This document shows positions 10,901 to 24,485 of a stretch of DNA of 64,000 nucleotides, in pieces (the first letter of the stretch is position 1; each line of letters starts with the position of its first letter). The stretch is from the NCBI GenBank assembly GCA_963675135.1, contig OY776129.1:71207348-71271347 (forward strand), written 5' to 3'. Both the position numbers and the translations under genes were made by a program. Below the pieces are notes generated by a model. The model saw nothing but the letters and a program-made list of their open reading frames with translations. It had not been told where the DNA came from and did no database searches. The stretch is from Galeopsis tetrahit (lineage: Eukaryota > Streptophyta > Magnoliopsida > Lamiales > Lamiaceae).

Positions 10901-13900
10901 CTTGAAATATGAATTTGAGCATTAATATAAGTACATTTAAGTGAAGAAGTTTCTCAGGAAAAATTTAATTGCTTGAACGGACTTGTAGTCTAACTGTCAC
11001 CCTAAATTGTTTTAACCTTCTTTTTGTCAAGTGTCAGTTACCATATATTATTATTACTATTATTATTTCTTTATCTTGTGACTTTTCCCCCAATTTTTCA
11101 GCTGTTATCTAACCCTAGGCGAAGTTGAGAATGCAACTGTGCACTTTATGAAGATCTTGCAAGGGCCTGATGTCTGTGCGGACAGGAAGATTTTGGTGGA
11201 AGCATCCGTGGGCCTTGAGAAAGCAAAGGTATTGAAAAAACCTGTAAATTTATTTCTATTATGATCATCATCACTTTATGATGCTGTACTTGGGACTTTA
11301 TTAATTTTTTCACCCTTTGATTTATTAATTTTTTATTTTGCTTTTATTGGTTTTAGAAAGTTGCAGAATGCATGGAGCAGGCTGCGGAGCATTTGGGACG
11401 AAGAACGTCAACTGACATAGAATGTGCTGTTAGTTTGATATCTGAGGGTTTGTCAATAAGCTCTTATTCTGAAAATCTGCTTCAGATGAAAGTGGATGCT
11501 CTTCTTATGGTATGTTCTATGTATTGACATTAAGATACACTAATTCATAAACTCTTTAGTGGCATAATGCAAGTAAACTACTTATTTTGTCTAATACAGT
11601 AAAATACCACAAATTTCCATATCTGAATCATTATGCTCTTGTTTTACCAACAGCTAAAGAAATATGAAGAGTTGTTTCAATTCTGTGAGCAAATTCTTGA
11701 TTATGTGGGATCAAACTTTTTGATGTCAAGCAACTCAGTGGAGTTTCACGGTTCTGACTTGAAGAGGGCTCCTTCCTTTAGGGTCTGGTGCTGCTCGTTG
11801 ATTCTTAAGTCCCATTTTTACTTGGGAAGACTTGAGGAAGCACTAGTTTTCTTGAAGAAGCAAGAGGAACAATCCTCTCCTATCGAACGGTATGCATGAG
11901 TTTTGTACAACACACTACTGATTGCTTTATTTACAATCGGAGAATTTTATTTTTCTGATGGCTATAGCTAATCCTGCCAATTTGATTCTTCAGCAATGGA
12001 AGCAGGACCCTTGAATCCATGATACCATTGATTGCCACTATACGAGAGTTGTTACATCGGAAGGTGAGTTTGTTCATGATATCTCTGGTGTAAAGAAATG
12101 TGCATATCTTGGCATCTTGTTGATGTATCCAGTTTGGTTTGTTTGCTTGATTTGAGGAATAAATGCAATCTGATGAGATTGCATCATTCATTAATATTAT
12201 ACTCAATCCTGTGGAGAGATGTGCTGAGTTGTTTCTGAAAAGACATATGATATGAATCTGACTTGTGTGAATTGTGATATTAGCATACCAATACCACTTG
12301 CAGCTTTATGGTTGTCTAGGCTGCAGGTCTAGTTGTCAACTGTCTACGCTTTTACCTGGCTTAGCAATTTTTTTTTATCAGCTTTATTGCCAGATCAAGA
12401 AATCAGCCATCTGAATATGAAGCTATTTGGATTTATAGGTTCTCTTGAATTGCATTAGTTTTAACTGATGGTAGTGCATATATAGAAGAAAGGAGAAAGT
12501 ATATCAATCAATTGGTGTTCAACACAGGCCTTCGTTAACTTGAACCAGGGTGACATTAGTCATGTAACTGGTATAAATTAATACATAGGAAAAAACACAA
12601 CTTTTTAGCAACCAAAAATGGTTACATGTCAGTGCAGTCAGCATCTTGTGACTCATCCTTGTTTTTAGATGTCAATTGGATTCTGTATCTTAAATTTCCA
12701 GCACTTCAGCCTTTTAAATGCATTGTGACCACCTATTACTAGGATTGGGGATATTTCACTTGGAAAATTGTGTCGACAGTTCACATAAATATTGCTTAGT
12801 TTTCCTTTTGATATATGTTTTCAACAGGAATATTAAATATTGTTTAGTAATAAGATCAACTGTGCTTTTTTTTTTAATATACATAATATTCTGCGACAGT
12901 TGACACACTAAACATGAAGGAAATGATTACTAGAGAATGCTGTTTTCTTGAGCCCTCCGTCTCTAATATGCATATGCAATTGGAGAATCAGTTTCTCACT
13001 TTCTCTCCTTGATAAGATTTAGCCCATTTCTATTTAGGCTGCAGGAAATGAAGCATACAAATCAGGAAACCATGCAGAAGCTGTTGAGCATTACACTGCT
13101 GCTATATCATGTTCTGTGGAATCACGTCCTTTCACAGCTATATGTTTTTGTAACCGTGCAGCAGCATATAGGTCAATGGGCCAGCTTTTAGATGCTATTG
13201 CAGATTGCTGTCTCGCCATTGCCCTTGATGGGAATTATTATAAGGTGTGTCTCAGGTCCTCATAACATTGTTAGTGAGTTAGTCGCTTCAAAATTTTCTT
13301 ATCCATTGATTGTATATAGTTGAGGATTGGAGTTGATTCATGAATTTTTTTGTACGCGATGCCAAATTTATGAACTTAGCTGGAAAGACATGTATATTGA
13401 TTTGACTTGAGTTGGTTAATATTTCATAAAGATTATCATAATTGTCTACTGCACAACAACTATGAGATATGCTGCTGAAAATTGTTATCTTTTTTATACA
13501 AAAAAGTTAAAACATTATAAATTGTAATATTAGTCAGTGATAGCACCTTTCTCTTCAAGGTATCTGGCACTCATTTCAAAATAATTATACTAAGTGACCA
13601 AGAAACTTATTACTTTAATATGTGTTGCTGTTGTTTCTGTTATGCCAGAATAGTTTTGCAATTGGTTTAGCTTTGTTGTCTAGTTAATTTGATGCTGCTC
13701 AACATATAATCCAATGCTCCTTGATTTTTTCTATTATAAGATAAATCCTGTCGATTTGTGTCTGTACATGTAGGCCATCTCTAGGAGGGCTATGCTATAC
13801 GAGATGATTAGAGATTATGGGCAAGCAGTTGCAGATCTTCAGAAACTTGTATCTCTTCTCACAGAAGAACTAAATAAGAAGACAAATCAATCCGGAAAAT

Positions 13901-16083
13901 CTGATAAAGTGGATACTGTGAATGAGCTTAGGCAAGCCAGACTAAAACTTTCAGAAATGGAAGAAGCAACAAGAAATGAGGTTCCCCTCAATATGTATCT
14001 CATCCTGTAAGTTATTTATTGTAGTTCTTGCTTCTATTACTGTTGTCATTGCTATTATTATTTATTGTTAATTGTTTGGGGGGGGTTCAAGTTGTGAGTG
14101 CTGAAAAGTGAACCCACCTACAGCCGCTATCAGAGTATTCATATACTTTTATGTGAGTTCTCAAAAGTATGCCATTTAATATTTCGTGTTCAACTGCACA
14201 TTTATTTTCTTATGAATAAGAACTAGGATGCCTGATGTTTTGTTCTTATATCTAGTGAATACTGCTACCTTGTCAATATAGGACTAAAATTGCATCATTT
14301 AAAAGTTATACGACTTAATTGAGAAAATTGATTTGTACGGGACTAAAATCACCAACACCCAATAGATACGGGATCAGTTTTGCAACTTACTCGTACTTGT
14401 GCGAACTGAGTTTATTTTGCATTCTTGGGGACAGTAAATTGATGCTTGTATCTTTTGTAAGGATGAAATCTATGATTTTTGTTCAATGAAGTAACTTTCT
14501 ACTTGAATGTCAGGGGAGTTGATCCATCTGCTTCTGCATCTGAAATTAGGAAGGCTTATCGCAAGGCTGCACTGAAATACCACCCTGACAAGGTCTTAAT
14601 ATGCACATGTATTTGACTTCGATAGGGTCTATTAATTCACAATCAACAACACGGATTAATAATTTATTTTTTCTTGGTTAGGCTGGTCAATCTTTGGTAA
14701 AAATTGAAAATCCAGATGATGCTATTTGGAAGGAAATAGCTGAGGAAGTCCATAAAGATGCTGACAGACTCTTCAAAATAATTGGGGAAGCATATGCAGT
14801 ACTTTCAGACCCCCCCAAGGTACGGACTTATTTATCTTTATTCTCCACAGACCAATTGTTGTATTTCAATTTCCATGATTAACTTAAATGCTCTGAGGTC
14901 TTCAGAATTATACCTGGCAGTTGGGAGTGATATTAACGTGTCCAAAAAATGGGGCATATATTCCAGATAATTATGTGCAAAAGAGTATACCTTTTTACAA
15001 TCATTTGACTTTGTATGGGTTTTTTCTGAAATCTTCTTATTAAGTTGACATCATATAAAATAGTTTCTTGTAATTTTTATTTGCTATATTAGTATGTAAA
15101 ATATAGTCCATTTTTATTTTCATTTTGTAGTATCAGTATGCTATTGCTAATGACTTTGAGCATTTAGTTTTAACATGTTATAAGTTGTTTCAAGAGCTTA
15201 TAAGATGTAATATTTAAGTACCTTATAAGTTGTTAAAGTGTTTGACTAATGAAACTTATAAGTTCTTTGATAGTTTTTAGAGAAATATTTTTAAATTTTA
15301 ATATAAAACAATTTTTTATATTGTTAGGTGGTGGTGGTGGTGGTGGTGGTGGTGGGGGGGGGGGGGGGTGCAGTGAGATGGGGTGATTTTTTTTAATCTA
15401 TTATTTAAGTTTAGCTTAAAAGATTTTAGAAATATAAGATGTGGTATTGATACTTATTTTTTGGAGCTTATAAGATGTGTAAAGAGCTTATTTTAAGATC
15501 ATATACTGTAAGTTGTTTAACATCTTTTTTTACAAAACACTTTTAGAGACCTTATAAGCTCCTAAACATCTTATAAGCCGTTTAAGGAGCTCATAAGTTT
15601 AACCAAACACCCTCTTAGTTGTTTGCATCACCAATGATGTCTTTAGAACTTGTGATGGTTCTTCACAATGTTGTGATTGTCTTATAGTTTCTGTAAGCTA
15701 ATCACTTATTGAGACCTATAGCTATTTCCTAAGCGAAAGAAAAAGCCTCCCATCTGCTGGTTTTATCATGTGGGCTGTTGATAGCTAATCACTTATTTGA
15801 GACCTTTAACTATTTCCTAAATGAAAGAAAAAGCCTTCCGTCTTGGTAGTTGCATTTATTGGCTCTGTCAAAACTTTCATTTTGTTGACTTGATACTTTG
15901 CACTTGCAGCGTTCACGATATGATCTGGAAGAAGAGATGCGAAATGCTTCTAACAGAAGCAACAGGAGTAATACCTCGAAAAATTTCTCAGATTTTCATA
16001 CCAGTCCATTTGAAGGGAGTGTTAGGAGACAATGGCGAGAGTTTGGAAGTTATGGAAACACAAAACAGTATCAGTGGTACTGA
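7917..16083 (+). CDS. TPR-repeat plus J-domain co-chaperone (DNAJC7/TPR2-like; Arabidopsis TPR15/TPR16 type)
   Basis: Eleven exons join in frame to 1234 aa: 7917-9964, 10109-10348, 11102-11228, 11357-11509, 11654-11889, 11994-12063, 13038-13244, 13774-14006, 14514-14592, 14682-14819, 15910-16083. All introns are GT-AG. The long first exon encodes a Ser/Asn-rich, probably disordered region of ~680 aa. It carries four short repeats of the form LPxxMxxLxI near residues 149, 186, 208 and 239, and a basic KKKKGKCKK patch. TPR clusters begin at CEKWRLRGNQSYAKGDFLKAEDCYTRG (start of exon 2) and at GNEAYKSGNHAEAVEHYTAAI (from residue 959), each with NRAA helices. The J domain has the HPD triad at 1128-1130 (LKYHPDK). 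After it, ~25 extra residues precede the FKIIGEAYAVLSDP helix. The animal relative DNAJC7 binds Hsp70 and Hsp90, and a cytosolic or nuclear adaptor role is inferred. The introns hold AT-rich sequence, including a ~1.1 kb last intron with repeats. Confidence 0.93.
15160..15622. repeat. TE-like segment rich in CTTATAAG palindromes, in the last intron of the TPR/J-domain gene
   Basis: The eight-base palindrome CTTATAAG or close variants occurs many times (for example in AGCTTATAAGATG, CCTTATAAGTTG, CCTTATAAGCTCC). The right side ends ACCAAACACCCTCTTAG, which resembles a MITE terminus of the CTAAGAGGGTGTTTGGT kind. A matching left terminus was not found, so it is a degraded or nested copy. Confidence 0.45.
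15325..15368. repeat. (GTG)n microsatellite running into a 15-G homopolymer
   Basis: About nine GTG units are followed directly by 15 consecutive G residues at 15354-15368. It lies in the last intron of the TPR/J-domain gene. The strand is G-quadruplex-prone and its exact length is likely to be unreliable in assembly. Confidence 0.9.
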
Positions 16084-17942
16084 TGATGGCTTTATGAATG
16101 GAATCAAAATGTTTGTCCAAGAATCCATGGAAGGCTATACACGTTCTTGTTGATTCACCAGAGTCCCAGATCCTTGGACCAAATGATTCAATTTACTCAA
16201 TAATGGAGGGCTAATGGACTGATTATGACTTCTGATTGGTTGTCCAAATGAAGCTCTACTGTGTGTAAGCCAGAATTGGTTTCCCGTGGATATTGTGTGG
16301 ATCGATCACGTCTTGCCGATGGAGATGAGTGGATTGTGCTCTTGTTTCTTCACAGCATTAAAAATTTTGGTCTAAAACAGAAGTGATGGTAGTTGCTTTG
16401 CAAAGAGGTTGACTGATTTCACTTGGATAAGTGTAGAAGCAGCAGAGTGTTTCTAATTTGTGTAATACTGTATTTGGTGTGTATATTGTGTGTAAGTTAT
16501 GGTTTTTTGTATTGATTAGAAAATGTTTAGTGATACATTTTCCATCTTTTGTCATGAATGACCATAATAACAAAAGGTTGAAGTTGATTTTTTTTTTTGG
16601 CAGTGAAGATGGTTTCATTACGTTGCTTTGGATTGAGAAGTGACATTGAACTTTTCAAAACAGTTTATAAAATGCTTCAAAAAAAAATCAGCCCGCTGTT
16701 TGAGATACATAATTCTCATAGATTAGTGTGTATATTACTCCTTCAGTCTCATAACTGTTTGTTCATTGCACAATTGTTTGCACACCCATAAAAAAAAAAT
16801 CTTTCATAAATTACACCCTCATAATATTTTCACATATTTACACAATGAGATTTCATAAATTACACCCTCACAATATTCATATATTTACACAATATTCACA
16901 TATTTACACAATGAGAATATTATTTTTACTCTCTTTTCAATCACATTTTTTACTTTATTCATATAAATTTATAAAATTGACCATTAGACCAAACGTTCAT
17001 TTTGACCCCAAAATATATTTAGTATTGAAAATTAAATCAAGCAATTTAATACGAGATCATTGAACGTAGTTCGATATTAACAAGCTTAACACATTTTTAT
17101 ATTTGGTAAAAGTCTAAAGCTCAACCTCAACAAGTAAAAAAGATAAAACAAGTGTAAAAATGTCAAACTACTCGAACTCAACTCGTGTTTGATTCAATTA
17201 AAATTCATTCGGACTTGACTTGATTATCAAACAAGCTTAAGCATAAATTTCAAAGTTCGATAACATATCAAACAAGCTTGAACACATGCATGTTCAACAC
17301 GGTTGGCTCATTTACCACCCCAAATATATCTTTTTGAACAAGCCACAGTCATGAATAACGAGTTCATAATTAAATATACTTTGTAATATCTTGACATGAG
17401 TTCATAATTTCTTATATTTCATGACTCAAGAAATTAAATATACCATTCCATCAAAAATACCAATAACCACAAAACTTGTGATCAAACCGCACCAGTTAAT
17501 CAGACACAAGCAAATATTTTCTAGTGAGATTTAAATTGAAACTAAAGCCCTTCTTAACTGCTGCAGATATTTGGGGCAGGAAATAGTTGTACAGTTCAAC
17601 CAGAAAACAAAGCTAAATTTGGTATATTTTCCAAAGGAAATGGGAGAAAGGCTTCCAAATCCATCAAAGAACCACAACCCACTATAAATTCTAAACTCTA
17701 AACTAATATCGCTACAGTCATCGATACCAACCCAAATTGTAACCCTCCTTTCCAGTATCTTTACCCAAGACTTCAATATCTTCCACACATCGTCTCAAAC
17801 TCCTCTGACAAAACGAAACCAATAATTTCCCTTTTTTGTTTCACTAGCTACGGTCATCAATATTCAATGATTCTATAACTCAATGATCTAATGGAGTGCA
17901 TGCAGAAGAATGCATAACAGAAATGTGCGTTCAATATAGCTA
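16084..17942. other. Convergent intergenic region with 3' UTRs and old repeats
   Basis: 16084 to ~16600 is the likely 3' UTR of the TPR/J-domain gene. At 16801-16915 the block TTTCATAAATTACACCCTCA with the following TATTTACACAATGAG is duplicated in tandem. At ~17100-17330, clusters of CTCAA/CTCGAACTC and ACAAGCTTAA resemble the inside of old hAT elements. The final ~400 bp up to 17942 probably includes the 3' UTR of the minus-strand deubiquitinase. No gene was seen. Confidence 0.5.
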
Positions 17943-20900
17943 CTACAATTGTTTGTAGAAGAGAATGTATGCTTGATCATGCAGCACCTTTTTCTCAGGA
18001 ATAGGTGTAACAGAAGCATCGTCGTAATGCAGCCATGCGCCGGTGGGATGACGGGCATCAGCAGTGTAGTGTCCCTTTGAAGGGTCTCTTCCATGATGAG
18101 TTATTGTAGCAACAAGTTGATACCTTCTACCCTATAATCAAAGAGGGAAAATGCCTGTTCAGAAAACTATATAATTGCATTCCTAAACTTGCATAATTAT
18201 TAGCATTATAAAGAAAGCTCATTTTTATAAAACTGGTCATAGGGAGTGTTTTCGATATATCTTTAGTGATCATAATCATCTAGAATTGCATGTAAAACAG
18301 TAAAAGTAAATTTAGTGTTTTCAAATTGAATGTTTCTACTTACAATCACTTTCACTATTAAGCAAATTTTCTCACAATCACTAAATTAAATCATTTCAAA
18401 CACCCACATAATGTTTCACAAATGGTGCTTATTAACTTCCAAGTTCCAGTACTCTTTTCAGAAAAAAATATTGAAGCAAGCATCAAAGAATTAATCTCAA
18501 AGATGGCTAATGTAAACAAAAACTTTGCCATGTTACTGGGTTCAAACTTTAGTACTGCAGTGAATAGGTTTGGGTGAAAACAGTATAAATACCCCTTTTG
18601 GATAAGACGAAAACTTTTTTACCATTCTAGTGAGAAAGAAGTTTTCTAACCAGTTCACATATGCAAAGACTAAAATATCCTTATTCCATACCAAGGACCA
18701 GTGGGCCACACACATGGGTGTCTTGCGCAATACAGTGTAGCATATCATGTACCATGTAACGGCAAACATTGTGTATTGGGTACGAGATGGGGATTACAAA
18801 ATGGGGATTGGGGAATGGGGCAAGAGCCTCTTGGTTAGGATTAAAGATAAATAAGTAGAAAACTAATTTCTCATTACAATGGATTAAAAAGTTCTTTTCT
18901 TTATAGTCCAAGATGGGTAAAGGTTTTGGGCCCTATGATATGCCTCCAATCACCATTCACCTTTAGAGTTACCACGAGAACTAAAGAGAAGGAAAAAGGA
19001 GCTTATAAACTTATTTTCATTTTCCTAAATCAGGACCGTCTTTCTATGAGAGACAGCATATCATAGTTTTGATGTAGATTAACATCTTCCAAAAATAGTG
19101 ATGCATATCCGCCTCATAATAGGCACATTATTATCCTTCTCAAATACATTTTTCAATTTTCGTATTAAAAATTACAGATCAAAAGTTAGTCAGTCTTTCT
19201 TTGTCCCAGTTTTATTGTGCTCCAATATGTGTGTATATGTATATATATGATGGTGATACATATCGCCTCAATAATAGGCACATTTATCAGACACGTTCTT
19301 CAATTTTCGTGTTAAAAACTACAGATAAAAAAATTGTCAGGATAATTTTCTTCAGTCTTCCTTTGTCCCAGTTTTATATATGTGGTCAAGTCATCTGAAG
19401 ACTTTCAATGAATCTCAACTTTTCCAGAGTTCATCCAACAGAAACAATAAATGGGTCTCTGGAATAACAGATGTTGAACCTTCTGAATGTTTCCCACAAC
19501 ATTAGTCCTCATTGCGAGATATAAGCATTTAAACTAAGATGGGCACGGCTAATAACACCCACCGAACTGCTATATACATATACACCCACTTTATAGCTAT
19601 GGTTAATGGCGTCAGTGGTTAAAAATGTGGGTAGACATGGGTGTATACGGAAATTCAGAGGGTGTATAGTCGTTGCCAACTAAGATAAGATGGAAACTGG
19701 GTAATTATAGAAGTGGAGACCTACTATAAAAAGGGGAACACATGACAGCAAACCACAAGAAGGTAAAAAATCACTAGAATAATGGAAATCAAATGGAACA
19801 GAGTTGAGATATTATTAGATTGACGTGTAAAAAAGAAAAACATGAAAGGAGCATAATTCACCTCAGCAGAGGAAGAGGCAAGCAATTCACGGCCGACAAC
19901 TAGCTCCAAAGGAAAATGTACAGTCTTGTGCAATTTTGTGCTTCCTTGGCTCCCATAGCTGAAACGCATCAAGTGCAAAACCATTATCTCAGGAAGCTCC
20001 AGAATCCTAAGAGACTTGCTCGCAGTGACCACCTCAGCCTGAGAGACAATTCAGATACTAGTCAAATTGAGATGATAATCTGTATGATAAGCTTTCCAAT
20101 TACAAATAGTTTTTTTACTTGAGGAAAAAATAGATAGGATAATAGACACCTTTAACTAACCATTTGCTGCAAGTATTTAGTTTGTTATAAGCTTTGTAAA
20201 GAAGAAAAGATAGGATAATTTCTGTGTATATTAAAAGTGCAAAAACTCTCGTATTTATACAGGGAGAGACTAGGTTACAACCAAATATAAATATATCTCC
20301 CGACCATACAAAAAGGATACTAATCTATCTATACAAGGGGAAATATACACATGTATTATTAAATATATACAAATTAAATCTTCAACATGCAGTATAACAA
20401 ATGCGGATGACAATATTTTTTAAATCTCAGCCCGAGATTATTTAGGTCACAGTAAAATTTTGGACCAAGAAATCTGAATAGTTAGGTCTTTCATCATAAA
20501 TATTGACATCCACATGAGAATATAAAATTTAACTACTCATGACATCATAACAGAGTGTGGAGAAATTGCAGCCTAACCATCTGTCTTCAAGCTGTGCATA
20601 TTGCACGCTTTGTGCAAATTTGATATGCTGGAATATATTGCTAATCACAAATATAAAAAATATAAATAAAGGAAGATTCAAGCAACATATTATAAAAGGG
20701 GGTGGGGGGAGGAGGGGAAATATTATAAAAAGCTTCCGGAAGGCTTATACTCCGTATAAATTATTGTACCTTCCCAGCTGCTGATGTTCTGTACCCTTCA
20801 AGTGCTTCTGGTGTAGAAAATAATCGAAGTGCATCTTCTATTGTACAGACAGGCTCAGGACAAATATTTAGATGGAGTAAGAGAAATGGTTGTATGGTAA

Positions 20901-23900
20901 CTGAGGCCTTACCTGCTTGAGCATAAGAGGGAAAACCATGAGAGCGTATAAATGTGACGACAGCCAGTAAGATCATGAACAGGAGATGATGGAGGATAGA
21001 TGGGAGAATCATTTCCTGTTCTACACATTATTGATTTATGTGATTAGCACCTAAAGCGGCCTTTTAAACCTACACACTCCCTCAAGTCATAGCAAAGAAC
21101 TCGGATAATATTGCATTTATTTGACCAATTTGCTTGGTCTATGATTTGGTGAAAATAGTAACAAAGCTCCCTCACTGAACTACACACAAATTATCAGAAT
21201 AAAAAACAAACAGACAATATAAATGATTAATTATGATTATTAGTGAAGTAAAAATGCATGCAGGTTCATGGAGTTAGGTGCGCTCCAAGCCTTGACCCAC
21301 CTTTTGCCTTCACCACACTTTTTAATTGGCCTCCAAAAATGGCACTCAACTTTGAGGGTAAAAAGCTCTGAGTTCTTGTAATTGCAGTTTTCTTCCTTGG
21401 ACCAACAGTCTCCCAGTTGTCATCATCTTCAGTTTCATATGTTGAAGAGACCAAAGATGCAGTTTTTCCATTTCCATTTGAAACTTGTCCATCAAGTTTA
21501 AGCAATTCATCATGCATCTGATGCATGATAAAACTGAGGAACTCCTGAGCATCTTCTTGTCTGAAACACATACAGTATCACCAGAGTCAAAAGAAAGTCT
21601 TAATTGGGTTTCAAAACATTGATGGACAGACAATTACAATAACATATACATGCTATACATGCATATGAGATGCTTGGATACACACCATACTCTGTTAAAT
21701 GAAGGCTTGGGAAAGACTATAATACAATGCAAGATATAGTAATGAAGCTCCAGAAGTTTATTTTAGTTTTACAACCTTCTTTTAATGTAATTATTAAAAG
21801 CCCGTAATGATTGTTATCAGAATAGAGGCTCTAATTGTACATTCAAACTATTCAACTCCTTAGAATTTGTGCATCACCTGTTTAAAGTTCCCAAATAAAT
21901 CATATGGGACAGTAAGGAAAAACACAACCATAAGAGAAACCCTGATAGTGCTGACAGCATGAAATTATGATTAGTCTAATTAAACCTTATATTTCTAACA
22001 TTGAAATTAGCATTTTTCAGTGTTTTCAGGGATATCAGTGGTCTAAAAATCAATTCTCTTGGGAAATTTTGCAGTATGCTAGTTAGTACTAACTCATGCG
22101 TGGCTTGATGGGGGTTACACTAGTGACTTCACTCTGGTACTTTTGTAAGAATCTCTCAAGGAAATTGATATCAGAAATGACAATGGCATCTGCAAGTCAC
22201 AGTTAAAATAGTTTTATGCTTGGGTACAGTAGATACCTTGCTCTGGTAATGATTGTAAGGATCTCTCATGGAAAATTTAAATAAAAAATGACAACTAATT
22301 TCCGTATGTCATGATTGAAAATAATTGGCACTGGCATTTGCACTTGAAAATATTGTTTTACAAGGTTTCATTGGAACCAAGGCATGAATCAAGCCCATAA
22401 GGGGGACTCAGTTCCTCTCTAATAAAGACATTGACAGGACTCCCTTTTTCCATGACAGTACCATACCCATATGCAGGGAAAGAGAAAATCTTTCTTAAAT
22501 AAACCCCAATTTTCACCAGAATAAATGTTCAACTAGAAACTGCATTATGAATGACTATAAAGTATAAACAGACAACGACCAAGATAGAAAGAAAACAGAG
22601 GTAGCAAGCACGAACCGAGGCCTGCCTGATGAATTATCATCAATATCAGGAGTGAAACTCTTCAATATGGAGCCAAACATGATAGGCCGTAATGGCTTTC
22701 CAGTTTGAAGAACAGTCTTCTCATTCCTCTTGTCAATTGAGTTGGTGACGACATCAAAATCAGAGATGAAATCAACAAATGCACGCAGTGTTGGATAACC
22801 AACCTAAAACAAATGCAGCACTTGTGAGCTAATTTGCATGATAAAATTACTTTTGTATGTTATTGATTCTGCATTCTACCTCTGGTATATCACGATTCCT
22901 TAGCTCATGCAATAACTCAAAGAAGGGTGCACAAGATAATAGAGCCTGGAGAGTTGCATTGAGAAAGCACAGGTTCCCCAAATTAACTAACCCTCGAGGT
23001 AAAAAATTCCTGGGAATAGAATTTAGTGCATTTGAAGCCTTGAAGGTACTCTTACTTGAATCCCCTTGGTGAACACCATTTGCAGAACCCTCCAAAACAA
23101 CACCCTTTAAGGAGGAAGATAATTCACTCACTCTATGTACATCAGGCAGACCTAGGGTCGGCTTATGTGATAAACTATGTGTGCAATTAAAACATACTAA
23201 TGCAGGTTGTTCTGTGTGTCCTGGCTTCAGTTCTTGAAAAATATCACAAAGACATGCACTACTGATGCACCCATTTTCCCCCAGATAAGCAACTTTCGAA
23301 ACTGATGTCCTCTCCGTCTTGCTAGAAAGCCTATTAACATTTTGTGAACTAGATGAATTTAAGAGCTCACATGTGTTAGGTGAATGAAAATCTGTCACTT
23401 TAGTAATGAAAATGCCCACAGATCTTAAAGTTTCTGAATCGAGAGAACCAAATGTGATCTCTATATCATTCTTTTGTGGCTGGAATTGCATGGATCTGAT
23501 CTCATCTTCAGTAAATGATCCAAACACCAACAGCTGAAATAAAAATGATATGGGAAGATAAGAAAGACCAAGAAAACTGATTGTGTGAAACATAAAAAAT
23601 ATCTCAACAGGGTGGAGTTACTTTTTGCATTAGATGAAGATTCTTGAGCAAAACTAGTTTATACTCTAGCATCATACGTGAGAACCCATAGTTACTCAGC
23701 ATACAAGATTTTAATTTAAGTCGCAAACAGACCGGCTCAACATAATCAACAACAAGTGAACTTGAGTTCAGGAACAAATTGGAAAGTCATCACCCAGAAC
23801 AATACAAAGCTATGCATTCTGACTTCCAACAGGACATGACTCGGAGCAGGAAAAAGTTAACTGTGCACATTATTATGTCTTTTTGGTGCATCCGGCCTAT

Positions 23901-24485
23901 GATTTGAACCATGTAATAAACATAACAATAAAAAAATGAATTTATAATTGGAATACAAGCACAAAATGTGATGAGTCATTCTATGAAACACCATTTTCAC
24001 CCATCTAATGCTTCAGCATCCTTATAGTGCAATGAGCTGCAATCCCAGATCTGTAATGCTGATAAAAGCTTTCTTATACAGTTACACCAGCATCCCATAT
24101 ACACCAAACTCAGTCAGTTTTATCTCAATCTCAAAAGTTTTGATTTCAGAGTTTCATTCTGAGTCAGAAATAATGAATCTGAGTTTTATTACACATGGTT
24201 TACTGAAAGAATCGAGCTCAATGTAACAAACAGATTCCCAATATAAAAGATCTAAATAGCACATTTTGGAAAGTGTATTAGTAACACTAATCTCATTTTC
24301 TCGGTTTTTTTTTGCGGACTAAATAGAAACCCTAACCCACAGTCGCTCCCATGGCAGCTGAAAAACCTAAACCCCAACCCAATCAACTCCACAGAAACAG
24401 TTTGAATTAATACTTAAACCTATCGCACACATTTGATTGACGCAAACAAAACAAAGAAAATAAAAAGGACCTGTTGATCAGTCAT
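17943..24485 (-). CDS. UBP24: Ubiquitin-specific protease, UBP24/USP10 type
   Basis: Seven exons on the minus strand join to 541 aa (Arabidopsis UBP24 is ~550): 24471-24485, 22880-23533, 22616-22803, 21301-21560, 20770-20912, 19862-20038, 17943-18131. The first exon encodes only MTDQQ. The Cys box is GLVNLGNLCFLNATLQALL with the catalytic Cys at ~194. Leu replaces the common Thr just before it, which as I recall also occurs in UBP24. A QEDAQEFL block follows. The His box is GHYTADARH with His at ~500, and HYDDASV supplies the Asp. The KSLRILELPEIMVLHLMRFSY segment is characteristic of the family. The enzyme removes ubiquitin from substrates. Arabidopsis UBP24 is linked to abscisic acid responses (family knowledge). 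The N-terminus carries VFGSFTEDE, like the G3BP-binding FGDF of USP10. The exon-3 donor (G|GTTCGT) is weak, and exon 5 begins at an AAGCAG tandem acceptor. Confidence 0.94.
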
